A program made the translations under genes and the position numbers. 64,000 nt of DNA from Microbacterium ginsengisoli. Lineage in GTDB: Bacteria; Actinomycetota; Actinomycetes; Actinomycetales; Microbacteriaceae. This document shows, one piece after another, positions 49,838 through 59,410 of the stretch; within the stretch, counting starts at the first letter, position 1, and each line of letters starts with the position of its first letter. The DNA lies in assembly GCF_000956535.1 (NCBI RefSeq), contig NZ_JYIY01000069.1, positions 1 to 64,000 on the forward strand. The letters are read 5' to 3'. The notes beneath the pieces are model-generated. The model ran no database searches, was not told the origin of the DNA, and saw nothing but the letters and a program-made list of their open reading frames with translations.

Positions 49838-50029
49838 TCGCCGCGCGTTCGGCGGGCGGGCCGGGCGGAAGTAGGGTCTTCGGTCTGCCGGTGGGCGTGG
49901 CATCCTTCGGCGAGCCGGCCTGCTCCGGGGGACTGTGCACAATGCGCAGTCGTGGGCTCCGGACCGCGATGGAGCGGTCCCGCCCCGGGATCTCACCCAT
50001 TTCGCCGTCGGCGAACGACGCCGCCTTCG
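49838..50029. other. Intergenic region without recognised gene
   Basis: 192 nt between the terminator and the CIRCE-like site. Short frames exist on both strands but none has a Shine-Dalgarno, recognisable motif or neighbour support. It probably holds distal promoter elements of the hsp20 gene. Confidence 0.5.
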
Positions 50030-50056
50030 CTGGCACTCTCACTGCCCGAGTGCTAA
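50030..50056. promoter_or_regulatory. CIRCE-like operator (HrcA)
   Basis: CTGGCACTC-N9-GAGTGCTAA against the consensus TTAGCACTC-N9-GAGTGCTAA: the right half is perfect, the left has two mismatches. Spacing is exact. It lies 84 nt upstream of the hsp20 start. Confidence 0.82.
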
Positions 50057-50065
50057 TCTCGCTCT

Positions 50066-50088
50066 AGTTGAGCCAATCAGACTCAACT
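50066..50088. promoter_or_regulatory. HAIR-like operator (HspR)
   Basis: AGTTGAG-N9-CTCAACT, a perfect 7-bp inverted repeat that contains TTGAG-N9-CTCAA of the HspR site (CTTGAGT-N7-ACTCAAG). It is 10 bp after the CIRCE-like site and 52 nt upstream of the start codon. Confidence 0.78.
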
Positions 50089-50139
50089 TTCGCAGACCCG
50101 GGTGGATGCTGCATCCGCCCCGCTCACACAGGAGAACCC

Positions 50140-50580
50140 ATGGCGACCTACGACCTGCTCCGCGACCTGGAGCGCTTCGCGACCACGACTCTCGACCAGA
50201 CCCGCCGTGGTCCGCGCCAGATGCCGATGGACGTCTACCGCGACGGCGACCACTACGTGCTCACCGCCGACCTCCCGGGCGTCGACCCGGGTTCGATCGA
50301 CGTCGACGTCGACGGACAGCTGCTCACCATCCGCGCCGAGCGCACCCTGCCCAGCGGCGAGGGCGTCAGCTGGATCACCCGCGAGCGGGAAGCCGGCGCC
50401 TACCTGCGCCAGCTGCAGCTCGGGCGTGGCATCGACACGGAGACCATCTCGGCGAGCTACCGCGACGGCGTGTTGAGCGTGACCCTGCCTGTCAGCGAGA
50501 AGGCGAAGCCGCGCAAGGTGGCCGTGGCCGGCGCCGCCGAGGCGGTCACCGTGACCGAGGGCGCGACTCCCGCCGCCTGA
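50140..50580 (+). CDS. Small heat shock protein (Hsp20 family)
   Basis: 146 residues from ATG 50140 (AGGAGAACCC upstream). The alpha-crystallin domain is clear: MPMDVYRDGDHYVLTADLPGVDPGSIDVDVDGQLLTIRAERT, GRGIDTETISASYRDGVLSVTLPVSEKAKPRKV. The N-terminus is short (ATYDLLRDLERFATTTLDQTRR). A cytoplasmic holdase that keeps denatured proteins soluble. Two heat-shock operators precede it. Confidence 0.95.
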   Translation: MATYDLLRDLERFATTTLDQTRRGPRQMPMDVYRDGDHYVLTADLPGVDPGSIDVDVDGQLLTIRAERTLPSGEGVSWITREREAGAYLRQLQLGRGIDTETISASYRDGVLSVTLPVSEKAKPRKVAVAGAAEAVTVTEGATPAA

Positions 50581-50613
50581 CCCATCGACCGCGCCGACCG
50601 GCGCACAGACGGA

Positions 50614-50645
50614 GCGCCCCTGGCCCGAGTACGGGCCGGGGGCGT
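50614..50645 (+). terminator. Terminator after hsp20
   Basis: GCGCCCCTGGCCC and GGGCCGGGGGCG can pair as an imperfect 12-bp stem with loop GAGTAC, 33 nt after the hsp20 stop and between convergent genes. Confidence 0.65.
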
Positions 50646-50661
50646 TCGCGCATTCCCGCAG

Positions 50662-51411
50662 CTACCGCAGGTCGGCGGGTTTCATCCGCACCGGTCCCAT
50701 CCAGAGCGCGACGAGCACGGATGTGACCGCCCCGGCCGCCATGATGGCCGCGAGCACGACGATCTGGAACCGGCCCGCCTCCAGCGGCGAGATCCCCCCG
50801 AAGATCGCGCCGACGAAGGCGCCCGGCAGCACGACGAGACCGGTCGTCTTGGTCTGGTCGATCGAGGGGATGAGGGCATCGCGCACGGCCTGCCGCGCCA
50901 GCGCCAGGGTCGACTGCCGGGGCCGCGCGCCGAGGGCGAGCCACCCCTCCACCTCGTCCCAGTGGTCGACGATTCCGCGGGTGAACATGCGGCCGGTGAG
51001 GGTCGCGATGCTCATGGCGTTGCCGATGACGATCGCGCCGATCGCCAGCGCGTAGCGTGCGGTCAGCTCGAGCGCACCGGTCGCGAACACGATCGTCGTC
51101 GCGAACACGACCCCCGACACGATGGATGTCGTCATCATCGCCGCGTGGCGCCGCGACCATCCGATGCGTCCGGTCGCCACCGACGCCGCGATCACGAACA
51201 TCGCGACGAGGGTCAGTGCGATCAGCCTCGCGTCGGTGATGAGTCCGGTCAGCAGCACGCTGATCACCGCGAGCTGCACCGCGCCGCGCACGATCGCCAG
51301 CAGCGGCGACCACAGGCCCGGCACGCGGAAGGCGGCGAGCACGACCGTCGTGACGGCCGCGAGCACCCCGACACCGACGAGCGAGGGGAGCAGGTCGGTC
51401 GGCGGATTCAC
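50662..51411 (-). CDS. FetB/UPF0014-family ABC permease
   Basis: 249 residues from GTG 51411; upstream codons are Arg-rich. Six or seven hydrophobic helices, with family motifs RGAVQLAVISVLL, MMTTSIVSGVVFATTIVFATGA, GNAMSIATLTGRMF, EGWLALGARPRQSTLALARQAVRDALIPSIDQTKTTGLVVLPGAFVGAIFGGISPLEAGRFQIVV. E. coli FetAB exports iron. No FetA-type ATPase gene lies next to it, so the partner and substrate are unclear. Confidence 0.88.
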   Translation of the reverse strand: MNPPTDLLPSLVGVGVLAAVTTVVLAAFRVPGLWSPLLAIVRGAVQLAVISVLLTGLITDARLIALTLVAMFVIAASVATGRIGWSRRHAAMMTTSIVSGVVFATTIVFATGALELTARYALAIGAIVIGNAMSIATLTGRMFTRGIVDHWDEVEGWLALGARPRQSTLALARQAVRDALIPSIDQTKTTGLVVLPGAFVGAIFGGISPLEAGRFQIVVLAAIMAAGAVTSVLVALWMGPVRMKPADLR

Positions 51412-51488
51412 AGCGCGAGCGTAGCCCCGCGGCATCCTGAGGCCCGAATCTCGGCGCATTCTTTGAATCGCACCGCCAGGATGGGCGC

Positions 51489-52085
51489 GTGAACATCATC
51501 GACAGTCTCGGAAGCCTCGGTCCCCTCGCCCTCGTGCTCGTCGCCGTCATCGTCTTCATCGAGAACGGTCTGTTCTTCCCCTTCCTGCCCGGCGACAGCC
51601 TCCTGTTCGCCGCGGCGATCCTCGCGGTGCCGCTGAACACCTCCTGGGTGCTGATCGCGGCGATCGCCGCGGTCGCCGCGATCGTCGGCGCCGAGCTGTC
51701 GTTCTGGATCGGTCGTCGCTACGGGCGGCGCCTCTTCCGTCCCGGGGCGCGGCTGTTCAAGCCTGAGTACCTCGCCGAAGCACACGGCTTCTTCGAGCGC
51801 TACGGGGTGGGCGCGATCATCCTGGCCCGTTTCGTGCCGATCGTGCGCACCTACATCTCGCCCGCGGCGGGCGTCTCCGACATGCCGCGTGCCCGCTTCT
51901 CGATGTGGAACGCGATCGGCGCCGTGATCTGGGCGGGCATTCTCGGGCTCGCCGGCGCCCTGCTCGGCGGGGTGCCGTGGGTCGCCAACAACATCGAGTG
52001 GATCAGCATCGCGATCGTGCTCGTGACCGTCGCGCCGGTCGTCATCGGGGCGCTCGTGAAGCGCTCGAAGGCCAAGCGCGCATGA
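51489..52085 (+). CDS. DedA-family membrane protein
   Basis: 198 residues. FIENGLFFPFLPGDSLLFAAAILA, then the amphipathic ELSFWIGRRYGRRLF and FFERYGVGAIILARFVPIVRTYISPAAGVSDMPRARFSMWNAIGAVIWAG are DedA signatures. DedA proteins are thought to move or flip lipids such as undecaprenyl phosphate. Its stop overlaps the start of the next gene. Confidence 0.93.
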   Translation: MNIIDSLGSLGPLALVLVAVIVFIENGLFFPFLPGDSLLFAAAILAVPLNTSWVLIAAIAAVAAIVGAELSFWIGRRYGRRLFRPGARLFKPEYLAEAHGFFERYGVGAIILARFVPIVRTYISPAAGVSDMPRARFSMWNAIGAVIWAGILGLAGALLGGVPWVANNIEWISIAIVLVTVAPVVIGALVKRSKAKRA

Positions 52086-52867
52086 GCGCGACGACTTCGG
52101 ATGCCGCGCCCTCGCGCGTGCCCGATCCGACGCCGTCGTTCTGGGTGGCCAAAGCCGCGTCGACGGCGCTGGGCGAGGCGCTGTCGGACTTCTCGATCCG
52201 GGTGCTGCCGCCGGTGGTCGCCGTGCTGATCGCGTTCGTGCTGTTCTGCGCGGCACTGGCGCTGCAGTTCACGCGTCGGCGCTACGTGCCCGAGGTCTAC
52301 TGGTTCGCCGTCGCGATGGTGGGCGTCTTCGGCACGATGGCCGCCGATGTCGCGCACGTCGTCGTGGGCCTTCCGTATGCGGTGTCGGCGACGCTCTACG
52401 CGGTGTTCCTCGCGGCCGTCTTCCTCGTCTGGTGGCGGGTGGAGCGCACCCTGTCGGTGCACGCGATCACCACGACCCGGCGCGAGGCGTTCTACTGGGC
52501 GGCCGTCATCGGCACCTTCGCCCTCGGCACGGCGGTCGGCGACTTCGCCGCGGTGACCCTGGGACTCGGCTACGCTCCGTCGATCCTCGTGTTCGCGGTG
52601 CTCATCCTCGTTCCGGCACTCGGCTACCGCTTCCTGCGCTTCGGCGCCGTGTTCGCGTTCTGGTTCGCCTACGTGCTCACCCGTCCGCTCGGCGCCTCGG
52701 TCGCCGACTGGCTCGGCAAGCCCGTCGACGAGGGAGGGGTAGGCGTCGGCAGCGGCTGGGTGTCGCTCGGATTCGCGCTGGTCATGGTGATCGTCGTCGC
52801 GATCATCCGTCAGCGGCGCAGCGTGGCGGGCACGGCCCCGGTCGCCGCATCCGACCTCGGTCTGTGA
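52082..52867 (+). CDS. Uncharacterised multi-pass membrane protein (COG4705-like)
   Basis: 261 residues from ATG 52082 (overlap with DedA stop). About seven helices. Two internal repeats are visible: STALGEALSDFSIRVLPPVVAVLIAF and TFALGTAVGDFAAVTLGLGYAPSILVF, plus VLTRPLGASVADWLGKP. This repeat of LG-x2-x-x-D is typical of the COG4705 membrane-anchored family, function unknown. Confidence 0.8.
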   Translation: MSATTSDAAPSRVPDPTPSFWVAKAASTALGEALSDFSIRVLPPVVAVLIAFVLFCAALALQFTRRRYVPEVYWFAVAMVGVFGTMAADVAHVVVGLPYAVSATLYAVFLAAVFLVWWRVERTLSVHAITTTRREAFYWAAVIGTFALGTAVGDFAAVTLGLGYAPSILVFAVLILVPALGYRFLRFGAVFAFWFAYVLTRPLGASVADWLGKPVDEGGVGVGSGWVSLGFALVMVIVVAIIRQRRSVAGTAPVAASDLGL

Positions 52868-52909
52868 CCGGCGCGGCAGCCGCGCGTCATCGATCCGGCC
52901 GCTGAGCGC

Positions 52910-53949
<1,040 letters not shown>

Positions 53950-53953
<4 letters not shown>

Positions 53954-55437
53954 GCGGTCTTCTTCCGGCGGGCGTCGGCGAGGAGCAGTGCGACGCTCGG
54001 CACCGACAGGGCGATCAGCAGGATCGCATATGGTGCGGCCGATGCGAAGTCGGCGTTGATCGTCGCCGACCAGAACTGGGTCGCGAGCGTGCTGGTGCCG
54101 GCCGGGGCGAGCAGCAGAGTCGCCGTGAGCTCGTTCGCGCAGCCGAGGCCGGTGAGTGCGAGAGCCGCGCCGAACGACGAGAGCATGAGCGGCGCGGTGA
54201 CCGTCAGCTTCGCGCCGAGCGAGCTGCGCCCGAGAGAGCGCGCCGCCTCTTCGAGCCCGCGCGGCACCTGGGCGAGGCCGGTGCGCAGGCTCACCAGCGC
54301 CCGCGGCAGGAACACGATGACGTAGGCCGAGATCACCGTGACCGGCGTCTGGTAGACGGCCGGAAGCACCCGCAGGGTGACCGTCACGAGCGCGAGGGCG
54401 ACGATGATCGTCGGCAGGCTGCTCGCGAGGTACATCGCGCCTTCGATCACGCGGGACATGCGGCCCGGGTACCGCACCGCGAGCCACGCGCCGGGCAGGG
54501 CGATGACGGTCGCCGCGATCGCGCCGCCCGCCGAGAGCATCAGGGTCTGCCCGAGGGTGGAGAGCAGGTCGCCGGCCGCCCAGGCCTCCGGGCGCAGGGC
54601 CCAGCGCACGAGGCTCACGCCCGGCACACCGACAGCGAGTGCGAGCACGAGGGTCAGTGCCAGGGCCACGGGCACCGCGCGCCACCCGAGTCGGTGTGGC
54701 ACGGCGGGGCGCGGCGCACCGCGGCCGATGCGTGCGTAGCGCGCGGAGCCGCGTGCCGACGCCTCGCCGACGAGCAGCACGAGGCACAGCAGCGCGAGCA
54801 CCACGCCGAGTGCGTTGGCGGCAGGACCCGCGAACGTCGACTGGAACTGGCTGACGATCGCGGTGGTGAAGGTGTCGAACCGCAGCAGTGCGAAGGCGCC
54901 GTACTCGGCGAGCAGGTGCAGCCCGACGACCAGTCCGCCGCCGAGGATCGCGATGCGCAGCTGGGGGAGGGTCACGCGCAGGAAGGTGCGCACGGGGCCG
55001 TGCCCGAGCGCGCGGGCGGACTCCTCGAGCGCCGGGTCGAGCCGCCGTAGGGCGGCGAGGGCGGGGAGGTAGACGAGGGGATAGTACGCGCCCACCGCGA
55101 CGAGGAGCCCTCCCGACAGTCCGCCGAGGGAGGGCACCGCCGACACCCATCCGTAGCTGCTGACGAATGCGGGCATCGCGAGCGGAGCAGCGAGCGCGAT
55201 GGCCCAGACGCGCCTCCCCGGGAGGGCGGTGCGCTCGACGACCCATGCGGCGAGCACCCCCACGACCACGCACAGCGGAACCCCCACCACGACCAGGCCG
55301 ATCGTGTTCAGCAGCAGCTCGCCGACCCGCGGCCGGAAGATGAGCGGCGCCAGCTGCGCCCAGCCCTCATCGATCGCGACCCAGGCGACGAAGCCGACGG
55401 GCACGAGCATGAGCGCGGCGACCACGAGCGTGAGCAC
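53950..55437 (-). CDS. Ferric iron ABC transporter permease (FbpB-like)
   Basis: 495 residues as listed, with two fused binding-protein-dependent permease halves: EAA loops GPVRTFLRVTLPQLRIAI and SSLGAKLTVTAPLMLSSF. About 12 helices. The true start may be a few codons upstream, but no ATG/GTG/TTG occurs there in frame (the extra stretch is Arg/Pro-rich); GTG 55437 has no good Shine-Dalgarno. Middle gene of the fbpABC-like operon. Confidence 0.88.
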
Positions 55438-55519
55438 GACCAGCGGCGCCGGGGCTCGACGAGCCCGGCGCCGGAGGGTCGCGCCGCCGATCGGGGCGCT
55501 CGCAGCGAGAGCGGTCAGA

Positions 55520-56569
55520 TCAGATCAGCCCCGCCGCGGTCATGAGGTCGGAGACCTGCGAGCTGTTGAGGGTTGAGGGGTCGATCGCTGGCGGCTGCAG
55601 CGTGTCGAGCGCCGGCAGCGCCGGGTTGGAGGCGACGCCGCTGCCGATCGCGTACTCGAAGCTGGTGCCGTCGCGCAGCACCTGCTGGCCCGCGGCGGAG
55701 GTGATGAACGCGATGAACGCCTGTGCCGCCTGCTGGTGGGTGCTGGACTTCAGCACGCCACCGCCCGAGATGCTGACGAAGGCGCCCGGGTCCTGGTTCG
55801 TGAAGTAGGCCAGCTTCGTGTTGTTGCTGTTCTCCTTCGTCTTCGACTGATCGATGAACCAGTAGTAGTGGTAGATGATGCCGAGGGGCACCTGGCCGGA
55901 GTTGACGGCCTTCATGACGGTCGAGTTGCCCTTGTAGGCGACGGAGTTCTGCTTCATCGCGTCGAGCCAGGCGGTCGTCGCATCGACGCCCTTCTGCTGC
56001 AGGATCGCGGACACGATCGCCTGGAAGTCGGCTCCGGTGGGGGATGCCGCCCACTTGCCCTTCCACTCCGGCTTCTCGAGGTCCATGATCGACGTCGGCA
56101 GCTGGTCGGCGGAGATGAGCGACGGGTTGTAGACCATCACCGTCGAGCGGGCGGCGATGCCGGTCCAGTCGCCGCTGGCGGGGCGGTAGGCGGCCGGAAC
56201 GTTGTCGAGGGTCGAGGCATCGAGCGGGGCGAAGAGCCCGGCCTTCTCGACGAGCGACATCGCCGGCGAGTTCTCCGTGAGGAAGACGTCGGCGGGCGAT
56301 GCGGCGCCCTCCTGCACGATCTGGTTGCCGAGCTCGGAGTCGTCCCCGTTGCGAAGGACGACCTTCACACCGGTCTGCTTCGTGAACGCGTCGGCCCATG
56401 CCTGGGTGAGTTCTTCGTGCTGTGCGTTGTAGACCGTGATGGTCTGGCCGGAGATGTCGCCGGATGCGCTCGCGCTGGGCGACGACGAGGACGAGCACGC
56501 GGCGAGGCTGACGGCGACGGCGAGAACGGCGGATGCCGCGGCGAGACGGCGTGCGGTACGGCGGGGCAT
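55520..56569 (-). CDS. Ferric iron ABC transporter substrate-binding lipoprotein (FbpA-like)
   Basis: 349 residues from ATG 56569. The lipobox LAAC puts the lipidated Cys at residue 25. TITVYNAQHEELTQAWADAFTKQTGVKVVLRNGDDSELGNQIVQEG, ADVFLTENSPAMSLVEKAGL and the Tyr pair in IIYHYYWFIDQ fit the FbpA iron-binding family, whose ligands include neighbouring Tyr. Downstream permease and ATPase complete the importer. An iron box lies 24 nt upstream. Confidence 0.93.
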   Translation of the reverse strand: MPRRTARRLAAASAVLAVAVSLAACSSSSSPSASASGDISGQTITVYNAQHEELTQAWADAFTKQTGVKVVLRNGDDSELGNQIVQEGAASPADVFLTENSPAMSLVEKAGLFAPLDASTLDNVPAAYRPASGDWTGIAARSTVMVYNPSLISADQLPTSIMDLEKPEWKGKWAASPTGADFQAIVSAILQQKGVDATTAWLDAMKQNSVAYKGNSTVMKAVNSGQVPLGIIYHYYWFIDQSKTKENSNNTKLAYFTNQDPGAFVSISGGGVLKSSTHQQAAQAFIAFITSAAGQQVLRDGTSFEYAIGSGVASNPALPALDTLQPPAIDPSTLNSSQVSDLMTAAGLI

Positions 56570-56592
56570 GACGGGAACCTTCGGTCGATGGG

Positions 56593-56607
56593 AGGTAAGG
56601 CTTACCT
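56593..56607. promoter_or_regulatory. DtxR/IdeR-like iron box
   Basis: AGGTAAG-G-CTTACCT, a perfect 7-bp inverted repeat round a central G. It matches the core of the actinobacterial iron box (TTAGGTTAGSCTAACCTAA). It sits just upstream of the FbpA-like gene, so Fe-loaded repressor should shut this importer. Confidence 0.85.
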
Positions 56608-56728
56608 GACTTGGGCCTCGTGAATAGTACGTCCCCGGCGCGCCCAGCGCCATTCGGACGGCCGTGAGAATCGGGATGCGGCGGTCACGGGTTGCGCGCT
56701 CCCGGGTGGGTCGGGGTAGGGTGGCCGC

Positions 56729-56755
56729 GTGCTGACCTGTCTGTGTTGTCGCTGA
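56729..56755 (+). CDS. Leaderless Cys-rich mini-ORF, probable cysteine attenuator
   Basis: GTG CTG ACC TGT CTG TGT TGT CGC TGA encodes MLTCLCCR. TAGGGT at 56717-56722 ends 6 nt upstream, so the mRNA likely begins at this GTG. A small hairpin (CGACGC/GCGTCG, about 56758-56773) follows. Poly-Cys leaderless mini-ORFs that attenuate sulphur genes are known in mycobacteria. Position before a transsulphuration operon fits that role. Confidence 0.75.
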   Translation: MLTCLCCR

Positions 56756-56832
56756 TCGACGCCTTCGCGTCGTCTTCATCGACCCCCGTCAGCCGTCACG
56801 CCCCCGCGTGACACCACCCCCAGGAATCTCTC

Positions 56833-57822
56833 GTGCGCTACGCCTCGAGCGTGACCGACCTCGTCGGCAACACGCCTCTCGTCCGTCTGAACGCCGTCAC
56901 CGCCGGCATCCGTGCCACCGTGCTCGCCAAGGTCGAGTACTTCAACCCGGGCGGCTCGAGCAAGGACCGCATCGCGGCATCCATCATCGACGCCGCCGAG
57001 CGGGACGGACTGCTCCGCCCGGGCGGCACGATCGTCGAGCCGACCTCGGGCAACACTGGCGTCGGACTCGCGCTCGTCGCCCAGCAGCGTGGCTACCGGT
57101 GCGTGTTCGTCGTGCCCGACAAGGTCGCCGAGGACAAGCGGGCGGTGCTGCGGGCATACGGCGCCGACGTCGTCGTCACGCCGACGAACGTCGAACCCGA
57201 TGACCCCACCTCCTACTACTCGGTGTCCGACCGCCTCGCTCGCGAGATCCCGGGTGCCTTCAAGCCGAATCAGTACGCGAACCCGAACGGTCCGGCGAGC
57301 CACTACCGCTCGACCGGTCCTGAGATCTGGCGTGACACCGACGGACGCCTGACCCACTTCGTGGCGGGCGTCGGCACCGGCGGCACCATCACGGGTACGG
57401 GCCGTTTCCTTCGGGATGCCGCGGGCTCCGCAGTGCGCATCATCGGCGTCGACCCGGTCGGCTCGATCTACTCCGGCGGCCCCGTGCACGGCTACGACGT
57501 CGAGGGCGTCGGCGAGGACATGTGGCCGGAGGCCTTCGACCCGACCGTCGTCGACGCCTACGAACGCGTGTCCGACGCGGAGTCGTTCGCGATGGCGCGG
57601 CGCCTCGCCCGCGAGGAGGGTCTGCTCGTCGGCGGCTCCAGCGGCATGGCGGCGGTCGGTGCGCTGCGCGTCGCGCGCGACCTCGACGAGCATGCCGTGG
57701 TCGTCGTGCTCCTGCCCGACCACGGCCGCGGCTACCTCTCGAAGCTGTACGACGACGACTGGATGCGCGCCCACGGCTACGACGTCCCGACCCCGACCCC
57801 GATCACTGGAGTGAACGCATGA
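56833..57822 (+). CDS. Cystathionine beta-synthase-like PLP enzyme (no CBS-domain pair)
   Basis: 329 residues from GTG 56833. PLP Lys is K44 in NPGGSSKDR. TSGNTGVGLALVA binds the substrate, GVGTGGTITGTGRFL the phosphate. FNPGGSSKDR, NQYANPNGPASHY and GGPVHGYDVEGVGEDMWP are closer to cystathionine beta-synthase than to CysK. It makes cystathionine from serine and homocysteine (or cysteine from O-acetylserine). The C-terminal regulatory CBS domains are absent. Confidence 0.88.
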   Translation: MRYASSVTDLVGNTPLVRLNAVTAGIRATVLAKVEYFNPGGSSKDRIAASIIDAAERDGLLRPGGTIVEPTSGNTGVGLALVAQQRGYRCVFVVPDKVAEDKRAVLRAYGADVVVTPTNVEPDDPTSYYSVSDRLAREIPGAFKPNQYANPNGPASHYRSTGPEIWRDTDGRLTHFVAGVGTGGTITGTGRFLRDAAGSAVRIIGVDPVGSIYSGGPVHGYDVEGVGEDMWPEAFDPTVVDAYERVSDAESFAMARRLAREEGLLVGGSSGMAAVGALRVARDLDEHAVVVVLLPDHGRGYLSKLYDDDWMRAHGYDVPTPTPITGVNA

Positions 57823-58982
57823 CCGACCACGCCTCGTCCGCCCGCGGCTTCGACAGCCTGGCGGTGCACGCCGGGCAGGAGTTCGACCCGACGACGGGCG
57901 CGGTCATCCCGCCCGTGCATTTCTCGTCGACGTACGCGCAGGACGGCATCGGCGGGCTGCGCGGCGGCTATGAGTACGGCCGCAGCGGCAATCCCACCCG
58001 CACCGCCCTCGAGCGTCAGATCGCGGCGATCGAAGGCGGCGTGCACGGTCTCTCGTTCGCGTCGGGCCTCGCCGCCGAGGACGCCCTGCTGCGCGCGGCA
58101 CTGCAGCCCGGCGACGAGGTGCTTCTCGGCAACGACGTCTACGGCGGCACCTACCGGCTGATCGCCCGCATCCTCGGGCCCTGGGGAGTGGGCCTGCGGG
58201 TCGTCGACATGAGCGACCTCGCCCAGGTCGAGGCGGCACTCGCCGAGCGTCCGGCGAAGATCGTCTGGGTCGAGACCCCGTCGAACCCGCTGCTGCGCGT
58301 CACCGACATCGCCGGGCTCGCCCGCCTCGGCCACGAGGCCGGCGCGATCGTCGTCGTCGACAACACCTTCGCCTCCCCGGCCCTGCAGCAGCCGCTCCCG
58401 CTCGGCGCCGACGTCGTCGTGCACTCGACGACCAAGTACCTCGGTGGGCACTCTGACGTGATCGGCGGTGCACTCGTCATCGCCGACGACGCGCTCGCCG
58501 AGAAGGCGCGCTTCCTGCAGTTCGCCGCCGGTGCCGTGTCGGGGCCGCTCGACGCGTGGCTCACGACCCGCGGCATCAAGACGCTCGCGGTGCGCATGCA
58601 GCGGCACTGCGAGAACGCGCAGCAGATCGCCGAGGTGCTCGAGGGGCACAACAAGGTCGCCCGGGTCTACTACCCCGGCCTCCCCTCGCACCCGGGACAC
58701 GAGCTCGCCGCGCGACAGATGTCGGCGTTCGGCGGCATCGTCACGCTCGACCTCGGCGACGGGGCATCCGCCCGCCGCTTCGCCGAGTCGACGCGCCTCT
58801 TCACACTCGCCGAGTCGCTCGGCGGCGTCGAGTCGCTGGTCAACTACCCCGATGAGATGACCCACGCCTCGGTGCGCGGCACCGAGCTCGCCGTGCCGGA
58901 GTCTGTCGTGCGGCTGTCGGTGGGCATCGAGTCGGTCGACGACCTCGTGGCCGACCTCGAGCAGGCGCTCGCCGCCCTCTGA
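57819..58982 (+). CDS. Cystathionine gamma-synthase/gamma-lyase
   Basis: 387 residues; ATG 57819 overlaps the previous stop. PLP Lys K206 in VHSTTKYLGGHSD, substrate residues in YEYGRSGNPTRTALERQIAAIEGG, VETPSNPLLRVTDI and C-terminal SLGGVESLVNYPDEMTHASV. With the upstream enzyme it forms a reverse transsulphuration pair (homocysteine to cysteine) or methionine branch. Gamma-lyase versus gamma-synthase cannot be settled by eye. Confidence 0.92.
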   Translation: MTDHASSARGFDSLAVHAGQEFDPTTGAVIPPVHFSSTYAQDGIGGLRGGYEYGRSGNPTRTALERQIAAIEGGVHGLSFASGLAAEDALLRAALQPGDEVLLGNDVYGGTYRLIARILGPWGVGLRVVDMSDLAQVEAALAERPAKIVWVETPSNPLLRVTDIAGLARLGHEAGAIVVVDNTFASPALQQPLPLGADVVVHSTTKYLGGHSDVIGGALVIADDALAEKARFLQFAAGAVSGPLDAWLTTRGIKTLAVRMQRHCENAQQIAEVLEGHNKVARVYYPGLPSHPGHELAARQMSAFGGIVTLDLGDGASARRFAESTRLFTLAESLGGVESLVNYPDEMTHASVRGTELAVPESVVRLSVGIESVDDLVADLEQALAAL

Positions 58983-58993
58983 GCCCCACGCAT

Positions 58994-59026
58994 CGAGGCC
59001 CCCGGGAGATCATCCCGGGGGCCTCG
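58994..59026. terminator. Terminator between convergent genes
   Basis: CGAGGCCCCCGGGA (58994-59007) pairs perfectly over 14 bp with 59013-59026, loop GATCA. It serves the transsulphuration operon and probably the convergent CsbD gene. Confidence 0.9.
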
Positions 59027-59072
59027 ACACATTCCTGCCGCGCGACGCTGAGCGACGGGCTCAGCGGAGCGG

Positions 59073-59270
59073 TCACTCGCCGCGCAACTGCTCCTTGAGC
59101 TCGTTGCGCTTCTCGACCCGCTCCTTCTCGGCTTCGGCCTTCTTGACGTTCGCGTCGGCCTTGACCTCGTCGACCTTGTCGCCGATGCGGTCCTTGGCGT
59201 CCTCGAAGCCCTCCTTGACCTTGCGGCCGGCGGTCTCCGCGACGTCCTTGGCGTCATCGATGAGTCCCAT
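59073..59270 (-). CDS. CsbD-like stress protein
   Basis: 65 residues, charged helix (GLIDDAKDVAETAGRKVKEGFEDAKDRIGDKVDEVKADANVKKAEAEKERV). It matches the composition and repeat of CsbD/LEA-like general stress proteins. The start follows GAAAGGGG. Confidence 0.78.
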   Translation of the reverse strand: MGLIDDAKDVAETAGRKVKEGFEDAKDRIGDKVDEVKADANVKKAEAEKERVEKRNELKEQLRGE

Positions 59271-59410
59271 GTCGATACCCCTTTCGTGAAGTGTGTACGG
59301 ACACCGGTGACGGTACGCGGCCGGCGTCGACGGATGCCGGGGGTTGCGCTGCTGCAGCGAGGTCGCTACGCCCCTTACCCGGCGTCGCCGGGCGGGCCTA
59401 CGCTGTGCGC

